A DNA stretch of 64,000 nt from Gammaproteobacteria bacterium (GTDB lineage Bacteria; Pseudomonadota; Gammaproteobacteria; Pseudomonadales; Pseudohongiellaceae): contig JAJFKE010000023.1 of the NCBI GenBank assembly GCA_021773355.1, positions 620,001-684,000 of the forward strand. The letters are read 5' to 3'. Below the pieces are notes generated by a model, which did not search any database, had not been told where the DNA came from, and worked only from the letters and a program-made list of their open reading frames with translations. Made by a program: the position numbers and the translations under genes. Positions within the stretch are counted from its first letter, which is position 1. Every line of letters begins with the position of its first letter. Below, piece by piece: positions 28,094-35,852 of this stretch.

Positions 28094-29590
28094 ATGGAAG
28101 CTTATAGACAAGAAATAATTGTCGGCGCTGTTGTCATCTATATGATTTTTTGTGTTCTGACTGGCCTCTGGGCCATGAAGCGTACGAAAAATTCCAGTGA
28201 CTTCTTCATTGCCGGTCGCGGCCTTGGCCCTATAGTGGTGTCTCTGGCACTTTTCTCCTCGACACTCAGTGGCTTCGGTTTTGTTGGTGGTCCCGGTCTC
28301 GTCTACTCCATCGGAGTTAGTTCGTTCTGGATGATCGTCATTTCATCCACTGGCTATGCTCTGGGATTTTTCCTGGTAGCCAAACGTATTCGCATGATCG
28401 CCGATGTTCGCAATTGTATTTCCCTACCCGATATCGTCGCCGCTCGGTATAACAGCGAGGCTGTTCGCTTTCTAATTGCAGTAACAATCGTTCTAGGTGT
28501 TATGGGCTATCTGGCCACTCAAATTTTGGCAATGTCTGTGGTGATGCAGGCCATTCTCTCTGGAACTGACACATTCGCCAACATAGGTCTTGTTGCCTGC
28601 GTAGTGATTTCTTCAGCGGTATTGATTTTCTACTGCGTTACCGGAGGCATCATCGCCTCTGTTTACACCGATGTGGTTCAGGGCGCCATCATGATGATCG
28701 CCGGTATCCTGATACTATTAACTGCCATGTCAGTCTTCGATGGTGGCATGCAGGAAGCCACCTCAATTATTCTCGCCGATGATGGCGAGGCGATGATGCC
28801 ATTCGGCGCTGCCGGAATAATGGCATCCTTAGGGTGGTTCTTTGTTTTTGGACTGGGGCTGGCGGGACAGCCACATCTGGTCACCAAGATGATGATGAAC
28901 AAGAAAATCTCGGACAACAGAACAATCCTGCCCATGTCCCTGTTCGGTTACGTTATGGCGGCACTGCTATGGGTTTCTATAGGCGTAATCATGCGCGCTG
29001 CAGTAATCGACGGCGTGATTGAACCGCTGGCCTTACCAGATGATGCAGCTTCGGTTTTTCTATCGGTTTTCACCAATCCGCTTTTAGCAGGCATCGTCTT
29101 CGCGGGATTGTTTGCCGCGATCATGTCCACGTCAGATGCCTTCCTGAACATTGGAACTGCCGCGATCATTCACGACATACCAAAAGCAATTCGTGGTCAC
29201 AGCATAAAGAATGAATTGTTCTGGGCACGGATTATTACCGTGTTATTGGCAATAGTCGCCGCCAGTTTTGCACTATACTCACATTTCCAAGACGCGACTC
29301 TGGTGGCGATTCTCGGAGCCTTTGGCTGGGCAACCTTTGCCGCTTCCATTTTCCCAGTGCTTGCCATTGGCTTGAATTGGAAAGGCGCGACAGCGCTTGG
29401 TGCGATCACTGCCATCGTTGCTGCGCTATTGATTAACTTCATCATACAGCTGGCTGGCATCGTGCTACCTTACGGCATTTTAGGCGGCCTGATATCATTT
29501 GTTGTGTCTCTTGTCCTGTTTATTGGTGTATCGCTAGTGACCAAGAAGCCAAAGTTAGGAGCTGACATGGAAGCGGTGATGAATATTTAA
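28094..29590 (+). CDS. Sodium:solute symporter (SSS family)
   Basis: 498 residues and about 13 membrane segments. The family pattern is clear: TKNSSDFFIAGRGLGPIVVSLALFSSTLSGFGFVG, YCVTGGIIASVYTDVVQGAIMM, GLGLAGQPHLVTKMM and GLFAAIMSTSDAFLNIGTA (Na2-site Ser region). It imports a small organic solute with Na+. The specific solute (amino acid, carboxylate or pantothenate-like) cannot be read from sequence. Confidence 0.88.
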   Translation: MEAYRQEIIVGAVVIYMIFCVLTGLWAMKRTKNSSDFFIAGRGLGPIVVSLALFSSTLSGFGFVGGPGLVYSIGVSSFWMIVISSTGYALGFFLVAKRIRMIADVRNCISLPDIVAARYNSEAVRFLIAVTIVLGVMGYLATQILAMSVVMQAILSGTDTFANIGLVACVVISSAVLIFYCVTGGIIASVYTDVVQGAIMMIAGILILLTAMSVFDGGMQEATSIILADDGEAMMPFGAAGIMASLGWFFVFGLGLAGQPHLVTKMMMNKKISDNRTILPMSLFGYVMAALLWVSIGVIMRAAVIDGVIEPLALPDDAASVFLSVFTNPLLAGIVFAGLFAAIMSTSDAFLNIGTAAIIHDIPKAIRGHSIKNELFWARIITVLLAIVAASFALYSHFQDATLVAILGAFGWATFAASIFPVLAIGLNWKGATALGAITAIVAALLINFIIQLAGIVLPYGILGGLISFVVSLVLFIGVSLVTKKPKLGADMEAVMNI

Positions 29591-29717
29591 CGGCACTTCT
29601 TCGGGAAGAATTAAGAGGCCAGACGGGAAGTAAGTACACTTAGATTTTGCGCGCGCAAGCAATTGATCTTGGAGGCTGTAGCTTGAATTATTACGCCGTT
29701 TCAGCCCGCTCAAACGA

Positions 29718-29730
29718 GCTGCTTTCGGCC
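29718..29730. repeat. Recurring short intergenic motif, copy 1 (GCTGCTTTCGGCC)
   Basis: This 13-mer or close variants recur in several gaps: 30523-30533, 31071-31083, 31548-31561, 33163-33174 and 34662-34674. No other feature is seen in 29591-29850 apart from a CGGACAGAAAGTCCG hairpin just downstream (about 29736-29750). Confidence 0.5.
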
Positions 29731-29850
29731 AAACCCGGACAGAAAGTCCGTGCTTCGAAGGCCTTCCCCCAATGTCAGCTGCAACTTAGATGAAGCATGA
29801 ATAAGGCCTCGCTTCGTAATAAAGAGAAGCCTTTCATCATTCTTGGACTA

Positions 29851-30234
29851 TTACAATTCGTACAGCTCTGTAAGCTTAGCTTTGTCGTCCACACTAGCCA
29901 TATGGTTAAATCCAGCAATGGCTCCTGCTAATACTTTGGCACGGTCTGGTGCTTGACTATCTATGATGGTGGCCATTGCTGCTTTGCCTTCGGCATTGGC
30001 AGCATGGGCAATATTGGCCACGGCGGTGGCCATTTCTCTCACGGCCCCTGCAAGGCTATCATCGGCGGAGATAGCCATTAATTTCGCCTTATCTGTATCT
30101 GATGCAAAATGATTCATTGCAACGACTATACCGGCGATTTCTGTAGCAGATGAAGCGTTATCCGCCATTGAAAATTGGGAAAAAAGTCCAATTAGAGCGA
30201 TTACCATAATTTTTCTTGTTAGTGCTAGTTTCAT
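29851..30234 (-). CDS. Small exported protein with an internal duplication
   Basis: 127 residues with a signal peptide (MVIALIGLFSQFSMA). The mature part contains two related units: IAGIVVAMNHFASDTDKAKLMAI and LAGAIAGFNHMASVDDKAKLTEL. The rest is Ala-rich and helical. AGGAG precedes the ATG. I do not recognise a family; a helical periplasmic chaperone-like role is possible but unsupported. Confidence 0.6.
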   Translation of the reverse strand: MKLALTRKIMVIALIGLFSQFSMADNASSATEIAGIVVAMNHFASDTDKAKLMAISADDSLAGAVREMATAVANIAHAANAEGKAAMATIIDSQAPDRAKVLAGAIAGFNHMASVDDKAKLTELYEL

Positions 30235-30241
30235 AATTTAC

Positions 30242-30735
30242 TCCTTTAGAGCAAGTAGGGAATTGGACAAGCGACTTGAGTGTATCCCACTTATTGCCAT
30301 TTGGGCAGAATATTGGTTCCTTACCACCTCGACCTGAAACCCTTTCAGCACTTTGGCTGAAGCCAGTATTGCACTTTAGCTTAACGATGGGACAGTACGA
30401 GGTCTGTACTACAGAACTGCCGGTCACGCACACGAATCGACAGTAGTGTCCCGCTATTTTTTGGAGATAGAATGAATTGTCCTAACTACTTATTTTTAAT
30501 AGATGAGAGCCGGTCATTTATGGCTGCTTTCGGGAAGCGGTTTATAATGTTTTCTGGAAAGAATCGAGGGGGTCTAAGCATCGAACTGCTTTGACGCCTT
30601 CAAGTCGAGCCGTATTTGCTGTGGAAGAGTGAGACCAGGGTAAAAATGCGCTAATTCCCGAACTAGAAAAGAGTTATGGAGAGATCAAATTTGATCCCTC
30701 CACTCTCACTAGTTGATCTTGCATTTCTCGAAGTA
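30242..30735. other. Gene-free stretch with a 14-bp palindrome
   Basis: I see no convincing gene. It contains one copy of the recurring CTGCTTTCGG motif (about 30523) and a hairpin-forming palindrome GATCAAATTTGATC (30683-30696) framed by GGAG/CTCC. Confidence 0.4.
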
Positions 30736-31061
30736 CTAGGGCCGCAAACCAGGTAAACCGTAGCTGGGTTCGTGATCCGTTTGCGTGATATTAATCTCGA
30801 CCTCTTCGACTAATTCGCCTATTGCCGCGTCAAGCACCGCGCCTTCTGCAGGGCTTAGCGAGCTAAATGCTCCAGGTCGGACATATCTGCGAGTGGAGTC
30901 AGGGCAAAGTATTCTCCCTGCTTGCCACCCTGCACCGTCATGAAAACTGAAGTACCCTGAATGCCCGAACCACCTAGAGCGGGTAAAACCATCTCTTTCC
31001 ACACAGTTTCGATCGAACGCTGACATTCTTTAGTTTTGACAATCCTGGTCAAAAACAGCAC
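30736..31061 (-). pseudogene. Frameshifted small ORF, unknown family
   Basis: A reading frame from MLFLTRIVKTKECQRSIETVW to PLADMSDLEHLAR stops at a TAA. The adjacent frame then continues with protein-like sequence SSLSPAEGAVLDAAIGELVEEVEINI to a stop at 30736. The switch falls within GGAGCATTTAGCTCGC, about 30855-30870. A single inserted or lost base would join the two into one protein of about 105 residues. A sequencing error is possible. No family recognised. Confidence 0.5.
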
Positions 31062-31166
31062 TTTAAGTGACCGCTTTCGGCGGTAGCTTCAACTGATCAA
31101 CTATATTTTCTTCCATAAACTCAACAAAGGCAGAATCGGGTCGATGGTGCCCCGTCAGCCTATGCC

Positions 31167-31481
31167 TTACTGTCCCAGGTGAACAGCGATAGTCACGTAG
31201 CGCGTCGCTGTGTTGCCGCGGGTAGTCTCGACAAGCACGCTACCGTTCCCACGAGGACCAACAACGTCGGCGTAGAATGCAACGACCTCCTCGTACGACA
31301 GTGTGGTGAGTACATCGACCACGAATCCTCTGCCGTCTTCGAAATTTGTGCGGCGTGCCGAGTAGATTTCTCCGCTGATGATAGGGACATCGGCCGGGAA
31401 GCCCGCGGGCAACGTGCCATTGGACACAGCGCAACCAGTCAGTAGCGCCATTACAACGCACAGTACGATTCCTGATTTCAT
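31167..31481 (-). CDS. Small lipoprotein of unknown function
   Basis: The ATG with GAGGA upstream gives MKSGIVLCVVMALLTGC, a clear lipobox. The mature part is about 85 residues and includes PAGFPADVPIISGEIYSARRT and LSYEEVVAFYADVVG, then a beta-rich end with TRYVTIAVH. This layout (short lipoprotein with a FPxDVPI start) is seen in uncharacterised envelope proteins. No function assigned. Confidence 0.65.
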   Translation of the reverse strand: MKSGIVLCVVMALLTGCAVSNGTLPAGFPADVPIISGEIYSARRTNFEDGRGFVVDVLTTLSYEEVVAFYADVVGPRGNGSVLVETTRGNTATRYVTIAVHLGQ

Positions 31482-31698
31482 CTTGGTTTTCCTCAACAGT
31501 ATTGTGATCTTGTTGTCTGATACCTGTTTTAGACCGGAAAGTCTAACGTCTGCTTTCGGCCCAGGCTAATGGGATGGTCGCCCCTACTCGAAACGGCATC
31601 TATGTGCCAAAGTGTGGCGAATGTGAATTCCCACTAGACGAGAGAGGCGACCCTTTGACATGCGTTAGGTTTTGAACAATCGATGCGTCTGCTATCGG

Positions 31699-31726
31699 CT
31701 GTGAGTTCAATCGGTCAGTGCAACAC
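31699..31726. mobile_element. Relic of an IS30-like terminus
   Basis: CTGTGAGTTCAA-C/T-CGGTCAG-C/T-GCAACAC matches the 3' end of the IS30 transposase gene at 55525-55552 in 26 of 28 positions, including the stop codon. The sequence beyond it is unrelated, so only the end survives. The same gap (31497-31772) holds an imperfect inverted repeat starting GGTCGCC (31576-31652) and no gene. Confidence 0.6.
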
Positions 31727-31772
31727 GACGCCTTTCGTGGCGCGCTGGGCGACTCGAATCCGAAGTTGACCA

Positions 31773-33053
31773 TCATGGATCTTCAAGGCGCCGTCCTGAA
31801 CAGGCGGAGCCGTTCAGGGTCGTAACACGCAGCAAAGTCACTCCTTTGCGCTCGAACGCAGCCATGTCCGAGCAGGGTACATAGGTAAAGCGCAGGTCGA
31901 GCTCATCGCCCGTTCCAATTCCTTCGTTCGCCAAAAGCGGCTTAACGTCATAAAGCGCATCATTATGAGCCAGGCCGAGCTCCCTGAGATTGCTGAGACT
32001 ACTCAGCGGGCTAACATCGGTAATCAGGTTGTTTTCAAGGCGAAGGACAGCGAGGTTCTGATGCCTACGCAATGAACTGATGTCTCTGATCTCATTGTTG
32101 CTGAGGAACAGGTACTCGAGGCTAGTCATTTCACTCAGCGCGCCGATGTCCGTGATCGAGTTGTCGCTGAGGCCGAGCTGAATCATGTCAGTCATTTCGC
32201 TCAAAGCGCTTATATCCGTAATCGAGTTGTCGTGAATCCAGAGAAGCTTCAGCTTTGAGAGCCCACGTAGCGGGCTGATGTCCGTGATTTTGTTGTCGTA
32301 CAGACGTAGGTGTGTAAGCTTCCTTAGCCCGCTCAGAGGAGCGATATCGGAAATTTCCTGGAGGTGAATACGAAGGTATCTCAGCTCGGTGAGTCCACTG
32401 AGCGCGCTGATGTCGGTGACGCCGTTGAACACCACGTTTGGATCCCGACCATCGTCGTATGCCAGAAAATGACGCAGCTGAGCGGGATATAAGCCGTGTA
32501 CATGTAGCCTGGTCAAGTTTGTCAGCTCACGCAGAGGGCTAATGTCCGCGATTGGATTCTCACTGACTATGAGCTGGGTCAGGTTTATAAGCCCGCTCAA
32601 TGGGCCGATGTCACTAATCCAGTTGGTATGGAGGTTAAGCTCTGTGAGCTCAGTGAGCTGACTGAGCGGGCTGATGTCCGTGACCAGGCGGTTGATAATG
32701 CTGAGCTTAGTCAGGTGCGTGAGATTCTGGATACCTTGAAGATTTTCGAAGGGATGGGCAGGCGACAGCCGCAGCGTACCTCCATAAACGACGCGCTCTA
32801 TGTCTGTGGGTACAGTCAATTCCGTCAACTGAGATGCCAGGTCGCAAGTGATATCCTCCTGCGCATCGACGGAGAGCGCACTACGAACCACTTCCTCCAG
32901 GTCGGGGTCGGCGAAGGACACGATGTCAGTAGAAGAATAATCTCTGCAGTGCTCGGCTGGCTGAAGTACCTGCCACGACTGCGCTTCACTCAGGGGCGGA
33001 AGGGTCAGGACGAGTATTGATAAAGCGCCCAAATTGACGGTAAAGCTTTTCAT
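31773..33053 (-). CDS. Secreted leucine-rich-repeat (internalin-like) protein
   Basis: 426 residues. A signal peptide ends near SEAQS. After a short cap (about residues 40-95, with CRDYSSTDIVSF and ITCDLASQL) come about ten 22-residue LRRs of internalin type, e.g. LSQLTELTELNLHTNWISDIGP and LSEMTSLEYLFLSNNEIRDISS. The C-terminal cap has a cysteine pair (FTYVPCSDMAAFERKG, GSACSG). There is no sortase or anchor motif. It is probably a secreted binding protein for a surface or host ligand; target unknown. Confidence 0.85.
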   Translation of the reverse strand: MKSFTVNLGALSILVLTLPPLSEAQSWQVLQPAEHCRDYSSTDIVSFADPDLEEVVRSALSVDAQEDITCDLASQLTELTVPTDIERVVYGGTLRLSPAHPFENLQGIQNLTHLTKLSIINRLVTDISPLSQLTELTELNLHTNWISDIGPLSGLINLTQLIVSENPIADISPLRELTNLTRLHVHGLYPAQLRHFLAYDDGRDPNVVFNGVTDISALSGLTELRYLRIHLQEISDIAPLSGLRKLTHLRLYDNKITDISPLRGLSKLKLLWIHDNSITDISALSEMTDMIQLGLSDNSITDIGALSEMTSLEYLFLSNNEIRDISSLRRHQNLAVLRLENNLITDVSPLSSLSNLRELGLAHNDALYDVKPLLANEGIGTGDELDLRFTYVPCSDMAAFERKGVTLLRVTTLNGSACSGRRLEDP

Positions 33054-33216
33054 TTATATTCCTCATAAACTTGTGCGCAGTGATAGACAATTGTCAGGGA
33101 TAATCGGCCCGGTTTATTCAATCGGAAGCAGCTAGCGTATCCCAGCTTTCTCTAATTTTCATGGCTGCTTTCAGCCAATAGCACACATATAAAACTACTG
33201 TCTACTTACTCTTATC

Positions 33217-33556
33217 CTGAGATATCCCCAGAAAATATTGAACGAGCTCAATAGATTAACTTGTATTGAGCTGCGGTTTTCCGCTCAGTCGTTAGATTTG
33301 AACCATGAGCCAGAGACTGGGCTGTTGTTTGCGAACAATAAGGGCCGAAGGTCCGTGAGCCACGCAATAGCCCAGTTTCTGGCGGCTGGACTGGGCAGAA
33401 TACCTCATCGCCCGCTGTAACGCAGATGTTTCCTGGGAACAATCAGGGCCAGGGGCCCGTGAACAGGGAGCATCTGCGTTACAGCGGGCTTACTTCAGCG
33501 CCAAATTTAAAATAAAACTAAGCCAGCGTTTTCAAGATTTAGTGGGGATATCTCAG
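33217..33556. mobile_element. 340-bp non-autonomous element with terminal inverted repeats and twin structured hairpins
   Basis: Exact 14-bp terminal inverted repeats CTGAGATATCCCCA (33217-33230) and complement (33543-33556) are flanked by near-identical 9-mers, ACTCTTATC on the left and ACTCTCATC on the right, as expected of a target duplication. Inside are a hairpin at 33245-33272, an 18-bp stem at 33310-33327/33365-33382, and a perfect 18-bp stem at 33411-33428/33471-33488. The last two carry nearly the same apical motif, GAACAAT-A/C-AGGGCC-n3-GGyCCGTGA. There is no ORF of size. It lies 160 bases upstream of the LRR gene. Confidence 0.75.
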
Positions 33557-33580
33557 ACTCTCATCAAATACTTACATCTA

Positions 33581-33721
33581 TCACAAATTCAGCGCCTCGC
33601 GTAATTCGGCGGCTGTTAAACCTTTTACATAAACATCCGTGCCGCGATCAAATTCCCTGGCGACAGCAAGGCGTTTGCTAAACAAACGCCTGGAGAGAAC
33701 TGGAGGTTTATTCGACTTCAT
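33581..33721 (-). CDS. Possible 46-residue protein
   Basis: ATG with AGAGGC 9 bases upstream opens MKSNKPPVLSRRLFSKRLAV and ends VKGLTAAELREALNL. It is basic in the first half and has an amphipathic C-terminal helix. It lies between the 340-bp element and the cupin gene. Good ribosome site and composition support it; no homologue recognised. It could be a small DNA-binding or regulatory protein, or chance. Confidence 0.4.
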   Translation of the reverse strand: MKSNKPPVLSRRLFSKRLAVAREFDRGTDVYVKGLTAAELREALNL

Positions 33722-33912
33722 GTTTATTGCCTCTTTTGGATACTGACAAGCTAACTTATCAGTGCCACATTCAACCGGCTATTTTCCGTCAAAAACGGCC
33801 TCGTATGAATATCTGCCTTACTTCAGTTAGAAACCCAATAAACGAATCAATCAGCACACAACGCCATCTACCTTTATCAAATGCCCAATATCCCCATTAG
33901 AAGTGTTAGGCA

Positions 33913-34482
33913 TTAGTCCTCTAACGAAGGATGCGCATAACCAGTAGGCAGTACCTGATCCGGATCTACGCGAATGCTCAGATAAGTAATCTGATCCTGT
34001 ATATTACGAAAACCATGGGGTACACCGGCTGGTATTACAACAATGTCTCCCGCCGAGATGGTCTTGGTCTGGCCATTCGTGACTGTGCGACTCCCGCTAG
34101 GGCCAATCAGTTCAAGAACCGATATATTGTCGGCAGGAAATTCACGGTTTCCCGTTACATCTCCTCCTGTGACAAGCGTGCCTGATCCTGACAGGACGTA
34201 ATACACCTCCGTTACCCGATGATGCAAAATCGCATTTACCGCTTCACCTTCGGTACGCGTACCAATGCGTTGTAAAATGCCGACACCGACATTCACATCG
34301 TCACCAATATCAACAACTCTGATTTGTTGGTCGATTGTATCTTTCATGTGTTCAAACACCGTCATGATTTCTGAACGCGGCACATGAGTCGCTGTAGTCG
34401 GTCTCTGCGCAAGTAGACTGGGTGATAGCGCACAGAGTAATGTCGCGCCCAGCAGCATCTTGAGTGTTTTGTAAGTCATCAT
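33913..34482 (-). CDS. Exported cupin-domain protein
   Basis: 189 residues with a signal peptide (MLLGATLLCALSPSLLAQ). The cupin core has the metal-binding motif region ILHHRVTEVYYVLSGSGTLVTGG (HH...E) and the second motif AGDIVVIPAGVPHGFRN (His). A single-domain cupin, probably metal-binding, in the periplasm. Two adjacent ATG codons are possible starts (34482 or 34479); AGGAAGG suits the second better. Activity unknown. Confidence 0.82.
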   Translation of the reverse strand: MMTYKTLKMLLGATLLCALSPSLLAQRPTTATHVPRSEIMTVFEHMKDTIDQQIRVVDIGDDVNVGVGILQRIGTRTEGEAVNAILHHRVTEVYYVLSGSGTLVTGGDVTGNREFPADNISVLELIGPSGSRTVTNGQTKTISAGDIVVIPAGVPHGFRNIQDQITYLSIRVDPDQVLPTGYAHPSLED

Positions 34483-34866
34483 TCACCTTCCTGTGTATTG
34501 TATATTTATATCGTTTACTAGATTCAAACAGGGGTCTGGATCTGCAGATAACCTTATTAGCAGCTCTGTTGTTTCTTGGCAAGCTTCGCTGCCGCGTGAT
34601 TTATCACATCCGCAAAATATGTATTACTGTTCTGAGCCACTGATTTGTTCTTCTTCACGATGGCTGCTTTCGGCCCCCTAAACATACATGGACTTGATTT
34701 TTCAAGCTGATTCCACCGGGGTAATAGCAGACCTGGTTTTGGAGTAATCCAGGAACTGCTTTTTGGCCTTCCGAACTTGGATCATAGTCCTCACTCCATC
34801 GCCCTCATATCCTATAAGGACTCTCTATCTCTCATTAAGGAAATAGTCCACTGCCCGAAAACGACA

Positions 34867-34900
34867 AACGCCCCGGACCACATCAATGGCCCGGGGCGTT
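34867..34900 (-). terminator. Intrinsic terminator of the monooxygenase operon
   Basis: On the minus strand CCGGGGCGTT pairs with AACGCCCCGG (10 bp, 14-base loop), then GTCGTTTTCGG. It lies 26 bases beyond the stop codon at 34926. Confidence 0.75.
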
Positions 34901-34925
34901 GTCTTATGCGAAGCTGAGTTTTAAC

Positions 34926-35852
34926 TCAGGGCGTAACCGTCACCGGTACGTAAGCGTTCGACCAGCAGCACTGGTTGTCGAACTGGCTGTCCGGTGCGGA
35001 GAAATTATCGACCCGAAGTCGAACCACGTAATCACCCGGCTCCCAGAACGTGGCTTGCGTCGTCACCAAGGTCCAGCCGTCGTTGCTGTTGATGCCGCCT
35101 TCACCGGCGTCTTTGGCTCTATCACGGCCCGTTATCTTCTCGGATGAGAAATCGGGTTTGGCTGGCCCCTGGTGCAAAATCCACTCGGTGCCAAGCGGGA
35201 AGATAAGAGTCTCAAGATCGTAGTCCGCTCGATTGCCGCGATCTTGTGCATAGGCAGTCAAGGTCACCGGGTTTCCAACTGAAGCTGTGATCTTGGGAGC
35301 ATAAATCCCCTCACGATCAGTCGACTCCGACCCGTCCATGTCGAACCGAATGGCGGGTGTAAATGAGCCCAGAGCTCTTTCTTCTCGGCTCATCTCGTAC
35401 GCCGTCGACGTGGCCCGTCCAGGTATGGAGTAACTGTGCCCCGCGTGCGTCAAGTTCCACACCACCTCGGTGCCGGCCATGTCCGCCGGTACCGTGACAG
35501 CAAACGCTCCCCGTTCCTGAATACCTACAAAGCCACCACGGCGGTACACCGGGAAGTGAGTGGGCTGCGCTCCATCGAACTGCGCCGGCTCGATATAGTT
35601 ATTCGGGCCGAGTGGAATGTCGACGATCTCCTCACGGTTACGGTTCACGAAGCCGAATATCATGGTGACTGAGCCATCTTCATTACCAATCCAGCCGTTG
35701 AACATCGGACCTACGAGATCGCCGGCCGCCTTCCGTTGCGTCAAGGGATAATCACGCAAGTGAGAGGGTAACTGCGCATACAGAGGCGCCGTGATCAGAC
35801 CCATGAGCAGCAGCGCAAGAGCCCCGCTTGCAAGACGCTTAAGCTTGTTCAT
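34926..35852 (-). CDS. Exported protein partner of the copper monooxygenase-like protein
   Basis: 308 residues with a signal peptide (ALALLLMGLITAPLYAQ). The mature protein is beta-rich with GNEDGSVTMIFGFVNRNREEIVDIPLG, NNYIEPAQFD, VVWNLTHAGHSYSIPGRA and, near the end, FWEPGDYVVRLRVDNFSA and NQCCWSNAYVPVTV. It starts with a 4-base ATGA overlap with the preceding gene, so the two are made together. I do not recognise the family; a binding partner or second subunit of the upstream haem/copper protein is the simplest inference. Confidence 0.65.
   Translation of the reverse strand: MNKLKRLASGALALLLMGLITAPLYAQLPSHLRDYPLTQRKAAGDLVGPMFNGWIGNEDGSVTMIFGFVNRNREEIVDIPLGPNNYIEPAQFDGAQPTHFPVYRRGGFVGIQERGAFAVTVPADMAGTEVVWNLTHAGHSYSIPGRATSTAYEMSREERALGSFTPAIRFDMDGSESTDREGIYAPKITASVGNPVTLTAYAQDRGNRADYDLETLIFPLGTEWILHQGPAKPDFSSEKITGRDRAKDAGEGGINSNDGWTLVTTQATFWEPGDYVVRLRVDNFSAPDSQFDNQCCWSNAYVPVTVTP

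Noticed and set aside
30158..30433. 91-codon minus-strand frame overlapping the small exported protein
   Set aside because: It overlaps the better-supported gene in another frame and has no signal, motif or ribosome site.
33217..33556. Integron attC site(s)
   Set aside because: The stems lack the required RYYYAAC/GTTRRRY core sites, and there is no integrase in the window; terminal repeats with a 9-bp duplication fit a transposed element better.
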